A stretch of 64,000 bases of DNA. Origin: CAVVEC01 sp963770485. Lineage in GTDB: Bacteria > Acidobacteriota > Terriglobia > Terriglobales > Acidobacteriaceae. Below the pieces are notes generated by a model, which was not told the origin of the DNA, searched no databases, and saw only the letters and a program-made list of their open reading frames with translations. Shown here one piece after another: positions 43,148 to 50,998 of this stretch (position 1 is the first letter of the stretch; every line of letters begins with the position of its first letter). The position numbers were made by a program, and so were the translations under genes. The stretch spans positions 496,001 through 560,000 of the forward strand of contig CAVYPX010000009.1 of the NCBI GenBank assembly GCA_963770485.1, written 5' to 3'.

Positions 43148-44790
43148 CTCACTCGGTAAAGGCTCCAGAATGCGTTGGTTAGAGTTCCATTATGGGTTAC
43201 GACTCTAAAGGGACTATCGGAAATCCGCTCGACCAGGGCGGTTACACCAAGCTCCCTTTTGCTATCGAAGCGAAAGTTGCACCTGTTGGTGAGAAGCCGA
43301 GACAGGAGGTCAGCACACTCCTCCTCAGTTCGAACAACAAGCACCCCATTCGCTACTCCAGACTGCAGTTCAACCTGTAGAGCGAGAGGATGGCGTTTCT
43401 GTAGGGTCTCAGCTCTCGAATCGAATAGTTTTTTTTCAGCTTCTGCTAGAACGCTGCACATCGCCCTCTTGGCTTCGGAAAGCTTGTTCTTTTCCAAGAA
43501 TTCGACCTCTTCGTCTCCCACAATTCGAAAGAATGGCTGGAATTCCGTGAGCTTCTCCAGGAACCTATAAACATCGGATGAATTCTTCGACGTTATCTTT
43601 TCTTCAGCTGCTAGCTGTGACAACCTTTTCTGTAGGAATGACAGCGGCCGACTGTCGGCCGTCTTACTTATTCTCTCGACGTCGATCCGCGGAACGTAAG
43701 CGATTACGGGTTTTCCTTGAGCCAGCGTTGTCGCCAATTCCGAATCCTTCCCGAAGGTATCGGTCTCCTGCACGAGATAGACGGTACATTCCGACCGTTT
43801 TAGCATCAGGGCCTCAACCAGTCCCTTATCCACGCGATTGTCCAAGAAGGACTGGGTCGGATCGAAATAGCGAAGCTTCAGTTTGGCAACCTTCGGGTCT
43901 GCGAAAACTTTCCTGACTACGTTGTGGACGTCCTCAAACTCCCACCTCTCGCGCATCGACGTGGCAACATACACGTCCATGCAGTCGGAGGCCAAGTAGT
44001 GGCTGGTGTTGAGCCAACCGTGCTGTCGAATTTTGCTAATCGACGCGCCCAGGCTTTTAATCGCATCTTCAATCTTGGCCAAATCGTTAAACTGTTCCTT
44101 CCAACTCGGATTTGATTCGAGAAAAGGCTTACGCTGATCGTAGAGCAGCTTTTGTTCCTCATTGAAATTGAACTTGGCCAACATCGCACTTTCTTCGGCC
44201 GGGTTCACCAAGTACGCCATAGCTGCGTATGTAGCTAGATCTCGGTCGGTTCCCCCCTTCGCGATGTACCCCAACATCCAGGTCAGATCGGCGGGTATTT
44301 CCTTCGGGAGCGCCGGAGCGCTTCTTCTGCTTCCGTACTGTTTTCTGAGGAGCCCTGTGTCAGTGTGCCACCTACCAAGCTGGGCGGCTAGTTCTTCCTT
44401 GCGCAATTTGTATAGCGAGCGATACGCGAATCTCACGTTCCCATACCGGAGAAGAGCAAAGCCCTTGAAGGTCACAACCCCTTGCTTAAGTTCCTCAAAT
44501 GTGACAGCCTTCTCTCCGTTCGAGAGAAAGAACTCATAAAACGCACTCCCGAGAGGAAACTGGTCCACCAAGAGCAAGATGTCGTTCAAATCCTCCAACG
44601 AGAGCGTTGGGGATTTTAGCCTCGATTCTAGGACCGCCCAGTTCATGCACGCCTGGCAGCGGTTACAGGGACGGTTGGGCCTATTGCAGCCCAAGGAAAT
44701 CGGTTCTCCACAGAGGTCCTCAAGCAATTTGCCGAGGCCATCTTGAGTCATCGGATCGACTGCTTTGATATCATCGTCCTCAAATTGCAT
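43144..44790 (-). CDS. Orphan 548-aa protein with Cys cluster and NDT-like domain
   Basis: Start ATG 44790 with GAAGG 7 bp upstream. An N-terminal Cys cluster (C35, C42, C45, C48; CNRPNRPCNRCQACMNW) could bind zinc or an Fe-S cluster. A helical region follows (about 60-265). At 268-370 the sequence SDCMDVYVATSMRERWEFED ... FLDNRVDKGLVEALMLKRSE ... DTFGKDSELATTLAQGKPVI has the pattern of the nucleoside 2-deoxyribosyltransferase fold (beta1 VYVATSM, DSEL as the GTxxE-type turn, GKPVIAYVP strand). The C-terminal 180 residues are helical with no known motif. NDT-like domains serve as NAD-cleaving effectors in some retron systems. Enzyme activity here is inference. Confidence 0.75.
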   Translation of the reverse strand: MQFEDDDIKAVDPMTQDGLGKLLEDLCGEPISLGCNRPNRPCNRCQACMNWAVLESRLKSPTLSLEDLNDILLLVDQFPLGSAFYEFFLSNGEKAVTFEELKQGVVTFKGFALLRYGNVRFAYRSLYKLRKEELAAQLGRWHTDTGLLRKQYGSRRSAPALPKEIPADLTWMLGYIAKGGTDRDLATYAAMAYLVNPAEESAMLAKFNFNEEQKLLYDQRKPFLESNPSWKEQFNDLAKIEDAIKSLGASISKIRQHGWLNTSHYLASDCMDVYVATSMRERWEFEDVHNVVRKVFADPKVAKLKLRYFDPTQSFLDNRVDKGLVEALMLKRSECTVYLVQETDTFGKDSELATTLAQGKPVIAYVPRIDVERISKTADSRPLSFLQKRLSQLAAEEKITSKNSSDVYRFLEKLTEFQPFFRIVGDEEVEFLEKNKLSEAKRAMCSVLAEAEKKLFDSRAETLQKRHPLALQVELQSGVANGVLVVRTEEECADLLSRLLTNRCNFRFDSKRELGVTALVERISDSPFRVVTHNGTLTNAFWSLYRVR

Positions 44791-44842
44791 TCGGATACCT
44801 TCAAGACTCGAACAAGCAGAGCGCTAATTTACGCACGCACGC

Positions 44843-44871
44843 AAAAAGGGTCACGGCTTCCGCCGTGACCC
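44843..44871 (-). terminator. Rho-independent terminator (minus strand)
   Basis: On the minus strand GGGTCACGGCGGAAGCCGTGACCC forms a 10-bp GC-rich stem with a 4-nt loop, followed directly by TTTTTGCG. It lies 336 bp after nrdJ and 53 bp before the 548-aa gene, so it insulates that gene from upstream transcription. Confidence 0.8.
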
Positions 44872-44934
44872 CCCTCAGAGTCGCTAACGTTCTACTCTTG
44901 TCGAGCGTGCTTGTCCAGCCCCTTTCGTGCTACC

Positions 44935-45200
44935 TGATCTCAGCGGCTAAAGCCGTCGAGGTTGGTTGCTGTTTCGGCATGGCTGAAGCCATGCCCTTCC
45001 CAGGACTTTTCGCTCGTCCAGCAAATATGGAAGCGTGCCAAACGCGTGACTTATTGCCTCGCAAAGAACGCGAGGCATCACGCGGCACGCCCAGATCCTT
45101 CGGCGGGAAAAGCGCCCGCCTCAGGATGACAACTCTCTTGGCGGGCAAGGGCGCCCGCCCCACACTTTTCAACCGGCGCGGACAGGAATGTCCGCGCTAC
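44935..45200. repeat. Cluster of palindromic repeat units
   Basis: Successive units: CAGCGGCTAAAGCCGTCG, GGCATGGCTGAAGCCATGCC, CAGATCCTTCGGCGGGAAAA with CCTCAGGATGACA, GGCGGGCAAGGGCGCCCGCC and GCGCGGACAGGAATGTCCGC. Several repeat families seen elsewhere in the window are packed together between nrdJ and its terminator. No gene is evident in 44875-45206. Confidence 0.65.
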
Positions 45201-45206
45201 AGATGC

Positions 45207-48200
45207 CTAGCTGCACCCGCTGGTGCTGCCGCAGCTCATGCAGCGGTAGCAGCTTCCATTTCTGGTCATGATTGAGCCACAGAAGCTACAAGTGGGCGCG
45301 TCGCCCAGATCCACGATTCCGGCGAGGGCGTCGGCGGCGTGAATCGAACCCGTCGTTCGTCCTGCGTCGTTTGTCGTTGGCAAGCCGGAAGACCCGTTGA
45401 GGTCGCCGATTTCCGGCGGCAGTTGGCTGATGGCTGAAAGCTTCGGTCTCAGGTGGTCGAACAGCAACTGCTGCTGGCCGGTGAGGAAGCGCAACTGCAG
45501 CCAGCGGAAAATGTAGTCCATGATCGACTTGGCGTAGCCGATCTCGCTGTTGCCGCTCCAGCCGCTGGGTTCGAAACGAGTGTGCGCGAATTTCTCGCAC
45601 AGCAGTTTCAGCGGCACACCATGTTGCAGAGCGATGGAGACGGCGCAAGCGAAGCTGTCCATCAGGCCGCTCACCGTCGAGCCTTCCTTGGCCATGGTGA
45701 TGAAGATTTCGCCGGGCTCTCCGTCGGGATAGAGGCCGACGGTGATGTAGCCCTCGTGGTCGCCGACTTTGAATTTGTGGGTGACGGAGGCGCGCTCTTC
45801 CGGCAATCGGTTGCGCACGGCACGCGGCGGAGCGTTTAAGTTCTCAGACTCAAGCACAGAGGACACCGAGGACACAGCGGGGTTTCCGGCCTGCGCTGTC
45901 TTTGTTCCGGCGGCGCTCAGCGGCTGCGATTTCTTGCAGCCATCGCGATAAACCGCTACAGCTTTCAGGCCAAGCTTCCAGGCTTGGAGGTAGGCCTCCA
46001 TGATGTCTTCGACGGTGGCCAACTCGGGCAAGTTGACGGTCTTCGAAATAGCGCCGGAGATGAACGGCTGCGTGGCCGCCATCATACGCAGGTGGCCCAT
46101 GTAGGCGATGGAGCGCGTGCCCTTGGCCGGTTTGAAGGAGCAATCGAAGACGGCGAGGTGCTCGTCTTTGATATGCGGCGCGCCTTCAATCGTGCCGGTG
46201 GCGTCAATGTAGCTGACAATCTTGTCGGCCTGATCGTGATCGTATCCGAGCTTGAATAGTGCCGTCGGCACGGTGTTGTTCACGATCTTAATCATTCCGC
46301 CGCCGACCAGCTTTTTGTACTTCACCAGTGCCAGGTCGGGCTCGACTCCAGTGGTGTCGCAATCCATCATGAAGCCGATGGTGCCGGTGGGCGCGAGCAC
46401 GGTGACTTGCGAGTTGCGATAGCCGAACTTTTCGCCATGGGCGAGAGCTTCGTCCCAGCAAGCCTTGGAAGCCTCGTAGATCGAAGCCGGAACATTGTTC
46501 TTGTTGATGTTGTTGACCGAGGCCCGGTGCATGCGGATGACGTCGAGGAAGGGCTCGCGATTGATGTACCAGCCAGGGCAGGCGGCGCCAGGCATCACAT
46601 TCGATCCGAGGTTGGTTTCGGCCAGGCTCTTCTGGGTCGCTTCGGTGGCCGGCGTCAGGGGCTGGCAGAGTTCGGCGATTTTGGAAGACTGCAAATATGC
46701 TTCGCCGCACATGATCGCAGTGACGCAGGCGGCGTAGTCGCGTCCGGCGTCAGAATCGTAAGGCAGACCGGCGGCCATGAGCAATGCGCCGAGATTGGCA
46801 TAACCTAAGCCGAGCGGGCGATAGTCATGTGAATTCTTGCCGATCATTTCGGTGGGATAGCCGGCGTTGTCCACCAGAATTTCCTGGGCGGTGATCAGCA
46901 CATCCACGGCGTGGCGATAGGCTTCCACGTCGAAAGTGCCGTTGGGCGCGAACTTCAGCAGGTTGAGGCTGGCCAGGTTGCAGGCCGAATCATCGAGAAA
47001 CATGTACTCGGAGCAGGGATTCGAAGCATTGATCCGAGCCGTGTTCTTCGAAGTGTGCCAGCGGTTGACGGTGGTATCGAACTGCATGCCGGGATCGCCG
47101 CAGCGCCAGGTGGCGTCAGCGATCTTGTGGAGGAGTTCTTTCGCCGGGTAGGTCTTCATCGGCCGGCCGTCTTTGACGGCGCGGGTCGAGAAATCGGTGT
47201 CGCGCAGGACGGAGTACATGAAGTCGTCGGTCACGCGTACCGAGTTGTTGGCATTCTGGAAAAAGATGGAGGTGTAGGCGTCGGAGTCGGGATGAGAACC
47301 GTCATAGCCCTGGGCCACCAAAGCGTGAGCTTTCGCTTCTTCTTTGGACTTGCACTCGATGAACTCAATGATATCGGGATGGTCGATGTTGAGGATGACC
47401 ATCTTGGCCGCGCGGCGGGTCTTGCCGCCCGACTTGATTACGCCGGCGAAGGCGTCGAAGCCTTTCATGAAGCTGAGCGGACCGCTCGCGGTGCCGCCGC
47501 CGCTGAGGCCTTCCGTCGAAGAACGCAGCGGGGAGAGATTCGTGCCTGTGCCCGAGCCCCATTTGAAGAGCATGCCTTCCGTCTTGGCCAAAGTAAGGAT
47601 CGAATCGAGAGAGTCCTTCACCGAGTTGATGAAGCAGGCCGAGCACTGCGGCGTCTTGTAGCCGGTGACGCTGAATTCGACGCGGTTCGTCTGCGGATTC
47701 CAGTGCCAGTTCTGGGCATCGGAGTTGGGTTCGATGCGGTCGCAGCCCACGTTGAACCATACCGGCGAGTTGAACGCGGCGTACTGGCGCAGCAGGATGT
47801 GGGCCAGTTCCCCATGAAAGATGGCGCCATCTTCGGGCGTTTTGAAGTAGCCCTGCGCCAAACCCCAGTCGCGGATGGTTTCGGCCACGCGGCTGACCAG
47901 TTGGCGTACCCCAGTTTCGCGCTCGGCGGTGCCAATCGTGCCATGCAGATATTTGCTGGCTACGATATTGGTCGCGGTCATGGACCAGTCCTTGGGAACC
48001 TCAACATCTTTCTGCTCGAAGATCACGTTACCCTGAGAATCCGTGATCTGCGCGGTACGGCGTTCCCATTCGACCTCGTCGTAAGGTGAAACGCCGGGCT
48101 TGGTGAAGAAGCGGTGAAAACTCAGGCCAGGGGCCTTCTTGACGGTGGCGGCATTCGTCGTCGGGAACCCGCTAGGGGCAGCAGTGGTCTCGGCTACGCT

Positions 48201-48230
48201 GGGGGCTCTCTTCTCAGTGACTTCCGACAT
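45207..48230 (-). CDS. nrdJ: Adenosylcobalamin-dependent ribonucleoside-diphosphate reductase (class II)
   Basis: Makes deoxyribonucleotides using B12. 1007 aa from ATG 48230, where AGGAG precedes at good spacing. A longer upstream frame lacks support. Visible motifs: AFNSPVWFNVGCD, PQCSACFINSVKDSLDSIL (redox Cys), SGTGTNLSPLRSSTEGLSGGG, NPCSEYMFLDDSACNLASLNLL with the catalytic Cys/Glu of the loop, and TGTIGFMMDCDTTGVEPDLAL. The C terminus has a Zn-type Cys tail (CSFCGSIMTRNGSCYRCMSCG) plus GCS. Oxygen-independent and B12-requiring. The long leader and NrdR-like sites upstream suggest tight control. Confidence 0.95.
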   Translation of the reverse strand: MSEVTEKRAPSVAETTAAPSGFPTTNAATVKKAPGLSFHRFFTKPGVSPYDEVEWERRTAQITDSQGNVIFEQKDVEVPKDWSMTATNIVASKYLHGTIGTAERETGVRQLVSRVAETIRDWGLAQGYFKTPEDGAIFHGELAHILLRQYAAFNSPVWFNVGCDRIEPNSDAQNWHWNPQTNRVEFSVTGYKTPQCSACFINSVKDSLDSILTLAKTEGMLFKWGSGTGTNLSPLRSSTEGLSGGGTASGPLSFMKGFDAFAGVIKSGGKTRRAAKMVILNIDHPDIIEFIECKSKEEAKAHALVAQGYDGSHPDSDAYTSIFFQNANNSVRVTDDFMYSVLRDTDFSTRAVKDGRPMKTYPAKELLHKIADATWRCGDPGMQFDTTVNRWHTSKNTARINASNPCSEYMFLDDSACNLASLNLLKFAPNGTFDVEAYRHAVDVLITAQEILVDNAGYPTEMIGKNSHDYRPLGLGYANLGALLMAAGLPYDSDAGRDYAACVTAIMCGEAYLQSSKIAELCQPLTPATEATQKSLAETNLGSNVMPGAACPGWYINREPFLDVIRMHRASVNNINKNNVPASIYEASKACWDEALAHGEKFGYRNSQVTVLAPTGTIGFMMDCDTTGVEPDLALVKYKKLVGGGMIKIVNNTVPTALFKLGYDHDQADKIVSYIDATGTIEGAPHIKDEHLAVFDCSFKPAKGTRSIAYMGHLRMMAATQPFISGAISKTVNLPELATVEDIMEAYLQAWKLGLKAVAVYRDGCKKSQPLSAAGTKTAQAGNPAVSSVSSVLESENLNAPPRAVRNRLPEERASVTHKFKVGDHEGYITVGLYPDGEPGEIFITMAKEGSTVSGLMDSFACAVSIALQHGVPLKLLCEKFAHTRFEPSGWSGNSEIGYAKSIMDYIFRWLQLRFLTGQQQLLFDHLRPKLSAISQLPPEIGDLNGSSGLPTTNDAGRTTGSIHAADALAGIVDLGDAPTCSFCGSIMTRNGSCYRCMSCGSTSGCS

Positions 48231-48570
48231 TTTCTTCTCCTGCGGAATCTGTGCTCCGTTGTGAGTCTCAGTTTTCGTTCCCGTTTCCCAGTTCTCAGTA
48301 TCTCTCAAAAATCGGACGGCAAAATTTCCTCGGGGAAAAGGACTCCGAGTCCTTCTGACGAGGTATTTTCCACACCAGGTTGTCAAAACTATTGTCGTCC
48401 CCCGAGGGGATGTCCGGTAGAACCGGAACCGGGGAACGGCCACCGCACAGCTTGGGTTCAGGCTTCAAGGGTCGGAACATTGAAGGTGCCGACGTCAGGA
48501 AGCCTCACCCGTCTTAACTTTGACAGTTCTACAATTTGGCGGGGCGGCGCTAACCCCATCCCGCGCAAAA

Positions 48571-48642
48571 CTAGCGCGCGATGGGAATCCCGGGGTCACC
48601 TCGGCCACGGCGTCCGCCCCTGTTTTTAGCTTTACCTTGCAT
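48571..48642 (-). CDS. Candidate nrdJ leader peptide (23 codons)
   Basis: ATG at 48642 has GGAGG 7 nt upstream. It reads MQGKAKNRGGRRGRGDPGIP then IAR and stop. It lies inside the predicted nrdJ leader, about 40 nt after the predicted transcript start and 340 nt before nrdJ. It is very basic and Gly-rich. It may be a regulatory uORF or a chance frame in structured RNA. Confidence 0.35.
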   Translation of the reverse strand: MQGKAKNRGGRRGRGDPGIPIAR

Positions 48643-48690
48643 CACCCCACCTCCGTTTCCAGAGGCGTTTACAGCTCCACTGGGATGCAA

Positions 48691-48742
48691 ACAGTACTCC
48701 CGTATGTTGGGGCTGTCAAGAGGTAATCCCTATATATTGTAT
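48691..48742 (-). promoter_or_regulatory. nrdJ promoter with NrdR-like boxes
   Basis: On the minus strand TTGACA (48719-48714), a 17-bp spacer and TACTGT (48696-48691) form a good sigma-70 promoter. CTATATATTG (within 48727-48742) matches the NrdR-box core, and a weaker CCGTATGTTG (within 48697-48712) lies 30 bp away, overlapping the spacer. Paired boxes about three helical turns apart are the normal NrdR arrangement, so repression by NrdR is plausible. The transcript would start near 48684 and have a leader of about 450 nt. Confidence 0.55.
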
Positions 48743-48772
48743 ATCAAAGCAATTAACTGCGCAGATGCCTAC

Positions 48773-48793
48773 TTTTCCAACCACTTTTCCACA
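48773..48793. promoter_or_regulatory. Tandem DnaA-box-like sites
   Basis: TTTTCCAAC (48773-48781) and TTTTCCACA (48785-48793) lie 12 bp apart. The second differs from the DnaA consensus TTATCCACA at one position. They sit about 55 bp upstream of the nrdJ -35 element. DnaA control of nrd genes is known in enteric bacteria, so the location is suggestive. Confidence 0.35.
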
Positions 48794-48941
48794 GACCCAC
48801 ACTTTTCGCTGATGACCCAACCCGTCCCGGAAAACCTTCCGACGCAGTGGGCGAGCAGGTCATGAAAATAAACCAGTTATCGCAGAGCTGAAAGCGTCGC
48901 CGCCCCAAAATCCAAGTGCAGCCGATTTTCTCAGCGGCCTG

Positions 48942-49232
48942 CTAGGCTGTTGCCACCGACCGAGGCGGGAGCCTCCGTTTCGGGGTGGGCGAAGACAGAG
49001 CCCGGTCCGATGAAGCCGGCCAGCTTTCTGCTGCCGCCCCCATGGCCACGTAAATGTCTTCAAAGATTTCCTGCGGCGCGATGCGCCGGCTGGCGTCGGA
49101 TGATTCCACCAGGTAGTCGCCGGCCTGGCCGCAATGTTCCCGCCCGAGTGCGTCCACGAACACGAGCGGCTTGGTGAGTTGCGTGGCTTTGACGAGAAAG
49201 CGTGTGCGATAGGTCTTCCATTCAGCGGACAT
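48942..49232 (-). CDS. Conserved hypothetical protein (PGDYLVE motif)
   Basis: 96 aa from ATG 49232, with GAGG 3-4 nt upstream. The compact beta-rich core is TRFLVKATQLTKPLVFVDAL, GREHCGQAGDYLVESSDASR, then RIAPQEIFEDIYVAM, followed by a Ser/Pro-rich tail. The FVDALGREHxGxxGDYLVE block looks like a conserved family, but I cannot name it. It could be a regulatory or adaptor protein. It lies upstream of the nrdJ promoter on the same strand. Confidence 0.65.
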   Translation of the reverse strand: MSAEWKTYRTRFLVKATQLTKPLVFVDALGREHCGQAGDYLVESSDASRRIAPQEIFEDIYVAMGAAAESWPASSDRALSSPTPKRRLPPRSVATA

Positions 49233-49572
49233 TTTCCTCACCTGCATCCACCCTTGGGGGAGAGAGAATTTTGAGTTCGGTTTTCGGTTTGACTATGCGT
49301 GCTGCTGACTGTGTATTCCAAGCGAGCACGAATCTACGCGGGAGAGGCGGTAAGGTCAATTCCAAAAGTTTGGTGCAGTGGCGGATTTCCGCGCCGCCGA
49401 TTTCTCCGATGAAGGCAAGGAGAAGATCTGAAACTGAGGCGTTATCCCACCGCACAGGGCGCGGCTCCTCTCTCAATTCCAAAACGGGAAGAACCATCGG
49501 CCAAATCGACGGTGGTAATTTCCACAGAGCGCGCACAGGAAATGCAGAAAAGGAGTAGCTGGTAGCTGGCAT
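49222..49572 (-). CDS. Possible hypothetical protein (116 aa)
   Basis: The frame overlaps the downstream gene start by 11 bp, as translationally coupled genes often do. It contains LPVLELREEPRPVRWDNASV and SDLLLAFIGEIGGAEIRHCT, then LLELTLPPLPRRFVLAWNTQ, which reads like real protein. The first 10 codons overlap an AGCTACCAGCTAC short-repeat tract, so the true start may be further in. No family is recognised. Confidence 0.4.
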   Translation of the reverse strand: MPATSYSFSAFPVRALWKLPPSIWPMVLPVLELREEPRPVRWDNASVSDLLLAFIGEIGGAEIRHCTKLLELTLPPLPRRFVLAWNTQSAARIVKPKTELKILSPPRVDAGEENVR

Positions 49573-49690
49573 TTAGGATGTTCGTGTCAGACTTCTCGAA
49601 GATCCGAGAATTTCGTGATTGGCAATCTTTGCCAACTGTGAGATAATCAATGATGGTGTTGAAATCTTACCCATCGAAAGGGTCGCCGTC

Positions 49691-49942
49691 ATGCCTACCC
49701 GCAACGTTAATTTGACCGACGAGTTGGACCACTTCGTGGCCACAAAGATCAAGAGCGGGCGGTACGAAAACGCCAGCGAGGTGGTGCGCGCCGGGTTGCG
49801 GACTCTGGAGCGCGAGGAGCAGGAATACGAAGCGAAGCTGGCCGCGCTACGAGCGGCCATTGACGCAGGCGACGCCAGTGGCATCGCCGAAGGCGATGTC
49901 TTTGGCCGCGTCCGTAAAGCCCTCAAGCTTCACGCGCGCTAA
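49691..49942 (+). CDS. parD: ParD-type antitoxin
   Basis: 83 aa from ATG 49691. The ribbon-helix-helix part reads RNVNLTDELDHFVATKIKSGRYENASEVVRAGLR, then LEREEQEYEAKLAALRAAID, the toxin-wrapping helix. This is the ParD/CopG signature. It binds its promoter and neutralises the ParE-like toxin encoded one base downstream. Confidence 0.9.
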   Translation: MPTRNVNLTDELDHFVATKIKSGRYENASEVVRAGLRTLEREEQEYEAKLAALRAAIDAGDASGIAEGDVFGRVRKALKLHAR

Positions 49943-49943
49943 A

Positions 49944-50258
49944 GTGGCCAAGGTTCGATTTTCGCGTCGCGCCGAGGCGGATCTCCTAAGCATCGGCGAT
50001 TACACTCTTCACACGTGGGGCAAAGCCCAAACCGCCCGCTACCTCAGCGAGCTTGAGGCTTGTTGCCGGACCCTGGCTGGCAACCCGGCGTTAGGCCGCG
50101 TCTGCGATAACGTTCGCCCCGGCTTGCGCCGTCATGAGCATGGTAGGCACATCATTTTCTACCGTGAGGAGCATGGCGGCGTTCTCGTTTCTCGTATCCT
50201 GCACCAGCGCATGCTCCCCGAAAGACACGCCCTCGACGATCGCGACGACGAGGCATGA
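49944..50258 (+). CDS. parE: ParE-type toxin
   Basis: 104 aa from GTG 49944, one base after the antitoxin stop. RelE/ParE fold: VRFSRRAEADLLSIGDYTLHTWGKAQTARYLSELEACC, LAGNPALGRVCDNVRPGLRR, then HEHGRHIIFYREEHGGVLVS and ILHQRM. All parts of a ParE toxin (gyrase poison or relative) are present, and the pair is intact. Confidence 0.9.
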   Translation: MAKVRFSRRAEADLLSIGDYTLHTWGKAQTARYLSELEACCRTLAGNPALGRVCDNVRPGLRRHEHGRHIIFYREEHGGVLVSRILHQRMLPERHALDDRDDEA

Positions 50259-50276
50259 GGAAGAACGGGCCCGTCC

Positions 50277-50918
50277 TTAGCGGTGAGCCAACTCGGGTTC
50301 GTGGTGGGTCTTGAAAATCTCCAGGCGTTTGTTGATTTCTTCCCAGTTCACCACGTTCCACCAAGCAGACAGGTATTCAGGGCGGCGATTGTTGTACTTC
50401 AGGTAGTAGGCGTGCTCCCACAGATCATTGCCCATGATTGGGAAGAGTCCCTGGGAGATGGGGTTGTCCTGGTTGGGCGTGGTCACGATCTGCACCTCGC
50501 CGCCAGGCTTGCCTGCCAGCCACACCCAGCCGCTGCCGAACTGCTTGGCGCCGGCATCGTTGAACTGCTTCTGAAAGTCGTTGAAGTTGCCGAAGGCAGC
50601 TTTAATCACTTCGGCGATTGGGCCGCTCGGATCGCCGCCGCCCTGGGGTTTCATGATTTTCCAGAACATGGAGTGATTCATGTGTCCGCCGCCATTGTTG
50701 CGCACTGTATTGCGAATGTCGGCGGGAATCGCATTCAGGTCGCGGAGCAGTTCTTCGAGTTTCTTGGATTGCAGGTTGGAGTATTTTTCCAGCGCAGCGT
50801 TTAGATTCTTAACGTACGCACCGTGATGCATGTCATGATGCAACTTCATAGTCTGGGTGTCGATTACCGGTTCGAGAGCAGAATAGTCGTAGGGTAAAGG
50901 GGGTAGTTCATGCGGCAT
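50277..50918 (-). CDS. sodA: Superoxide dismutase (Fe/Mn family)
   Basis: 213 aa from ATG 50918, chosen because AGGAGG precedes it and the N terminus (MPHELPPLPYDYSALEPVID) is the usual one. Metal ligands are visible: KLHHDMHHGAYV (His), GGHMNHSMFWKIM (His), and VTTPNQDNP followed by NDLWEHAYYLKYNNRRPEYL, with the usual metal-binding His and Asp. The cytoplasmic enzyme detoxifies superoxide. It cannot be decided by eye whether Fe or Mn is used. An operator-like palindrome overlaps the promoter. Confidence 0.95.
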   Translation of the reverse strand: MPHELPPLPYDYSALEPVIDTQTMKLHHDMHHGAYVKNLNAALEKYSNLQSKKLEELLRDLNAIPADIRNTVRNNGGGHMNHSMFWKIMKPQGGGDPSGPIAEVIKAAFGNFNDFQKQFNDAGAKQFGSGWVWLAGKPGGEVQIVTTPNQDNPISQGLFPIMGNDLWEHAYYLKYNNRRPEYLSAWWNVVNWEEINKRLEIFKTHHEPELAHR

Positions 50919-50964
50919 AAGTTTCCTCCTGGTGTAAGGATGATGAAAGGGCAAGGAAGGTTTC

Positions 50965-50984
50965 ACTATATCGTGTAACGATAT
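50965..50984 (-). promoter_or_regulatory. sod promoter -10 with overlapping palindromic operator
   Basis: ATATCGTGTAACGATAT (50968-50984) is a perfect 7-3-7 inverted repeat. On the minus strand TATAGT (50970-50965) overlaps its edge and could be the -10, about 45 bp before the gene start. An operator at this position would block transcription when bound. The regulator is unknown. Confidence 0.5.
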
Positions 50985-50998
50985 GATGGGGCACAGCT

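Noticed and set aside
46911..48089. 392-codon frame opposite nrdJ
   Set aside because: It is antisense to conserved ribonucleotide reductase sequence with no Shine-Dalgarno or family motif.
48231..48684. Cobalamin riboswitch before nrdJ
   Set aside because: The conserved B12 box (AGCCAGGAGACCTGCC-like) is not visible on the minus strand. Only a general structured leader can be proposed.
48640..48684. SAM-II-like motif (GTGATG...AAAGCTAAAAA)
   Set aside because: A short stretch resembles the 3' part of SAM-II, but the pseudoknot partners are not in place and nrdJ is not a SAM-related gene.
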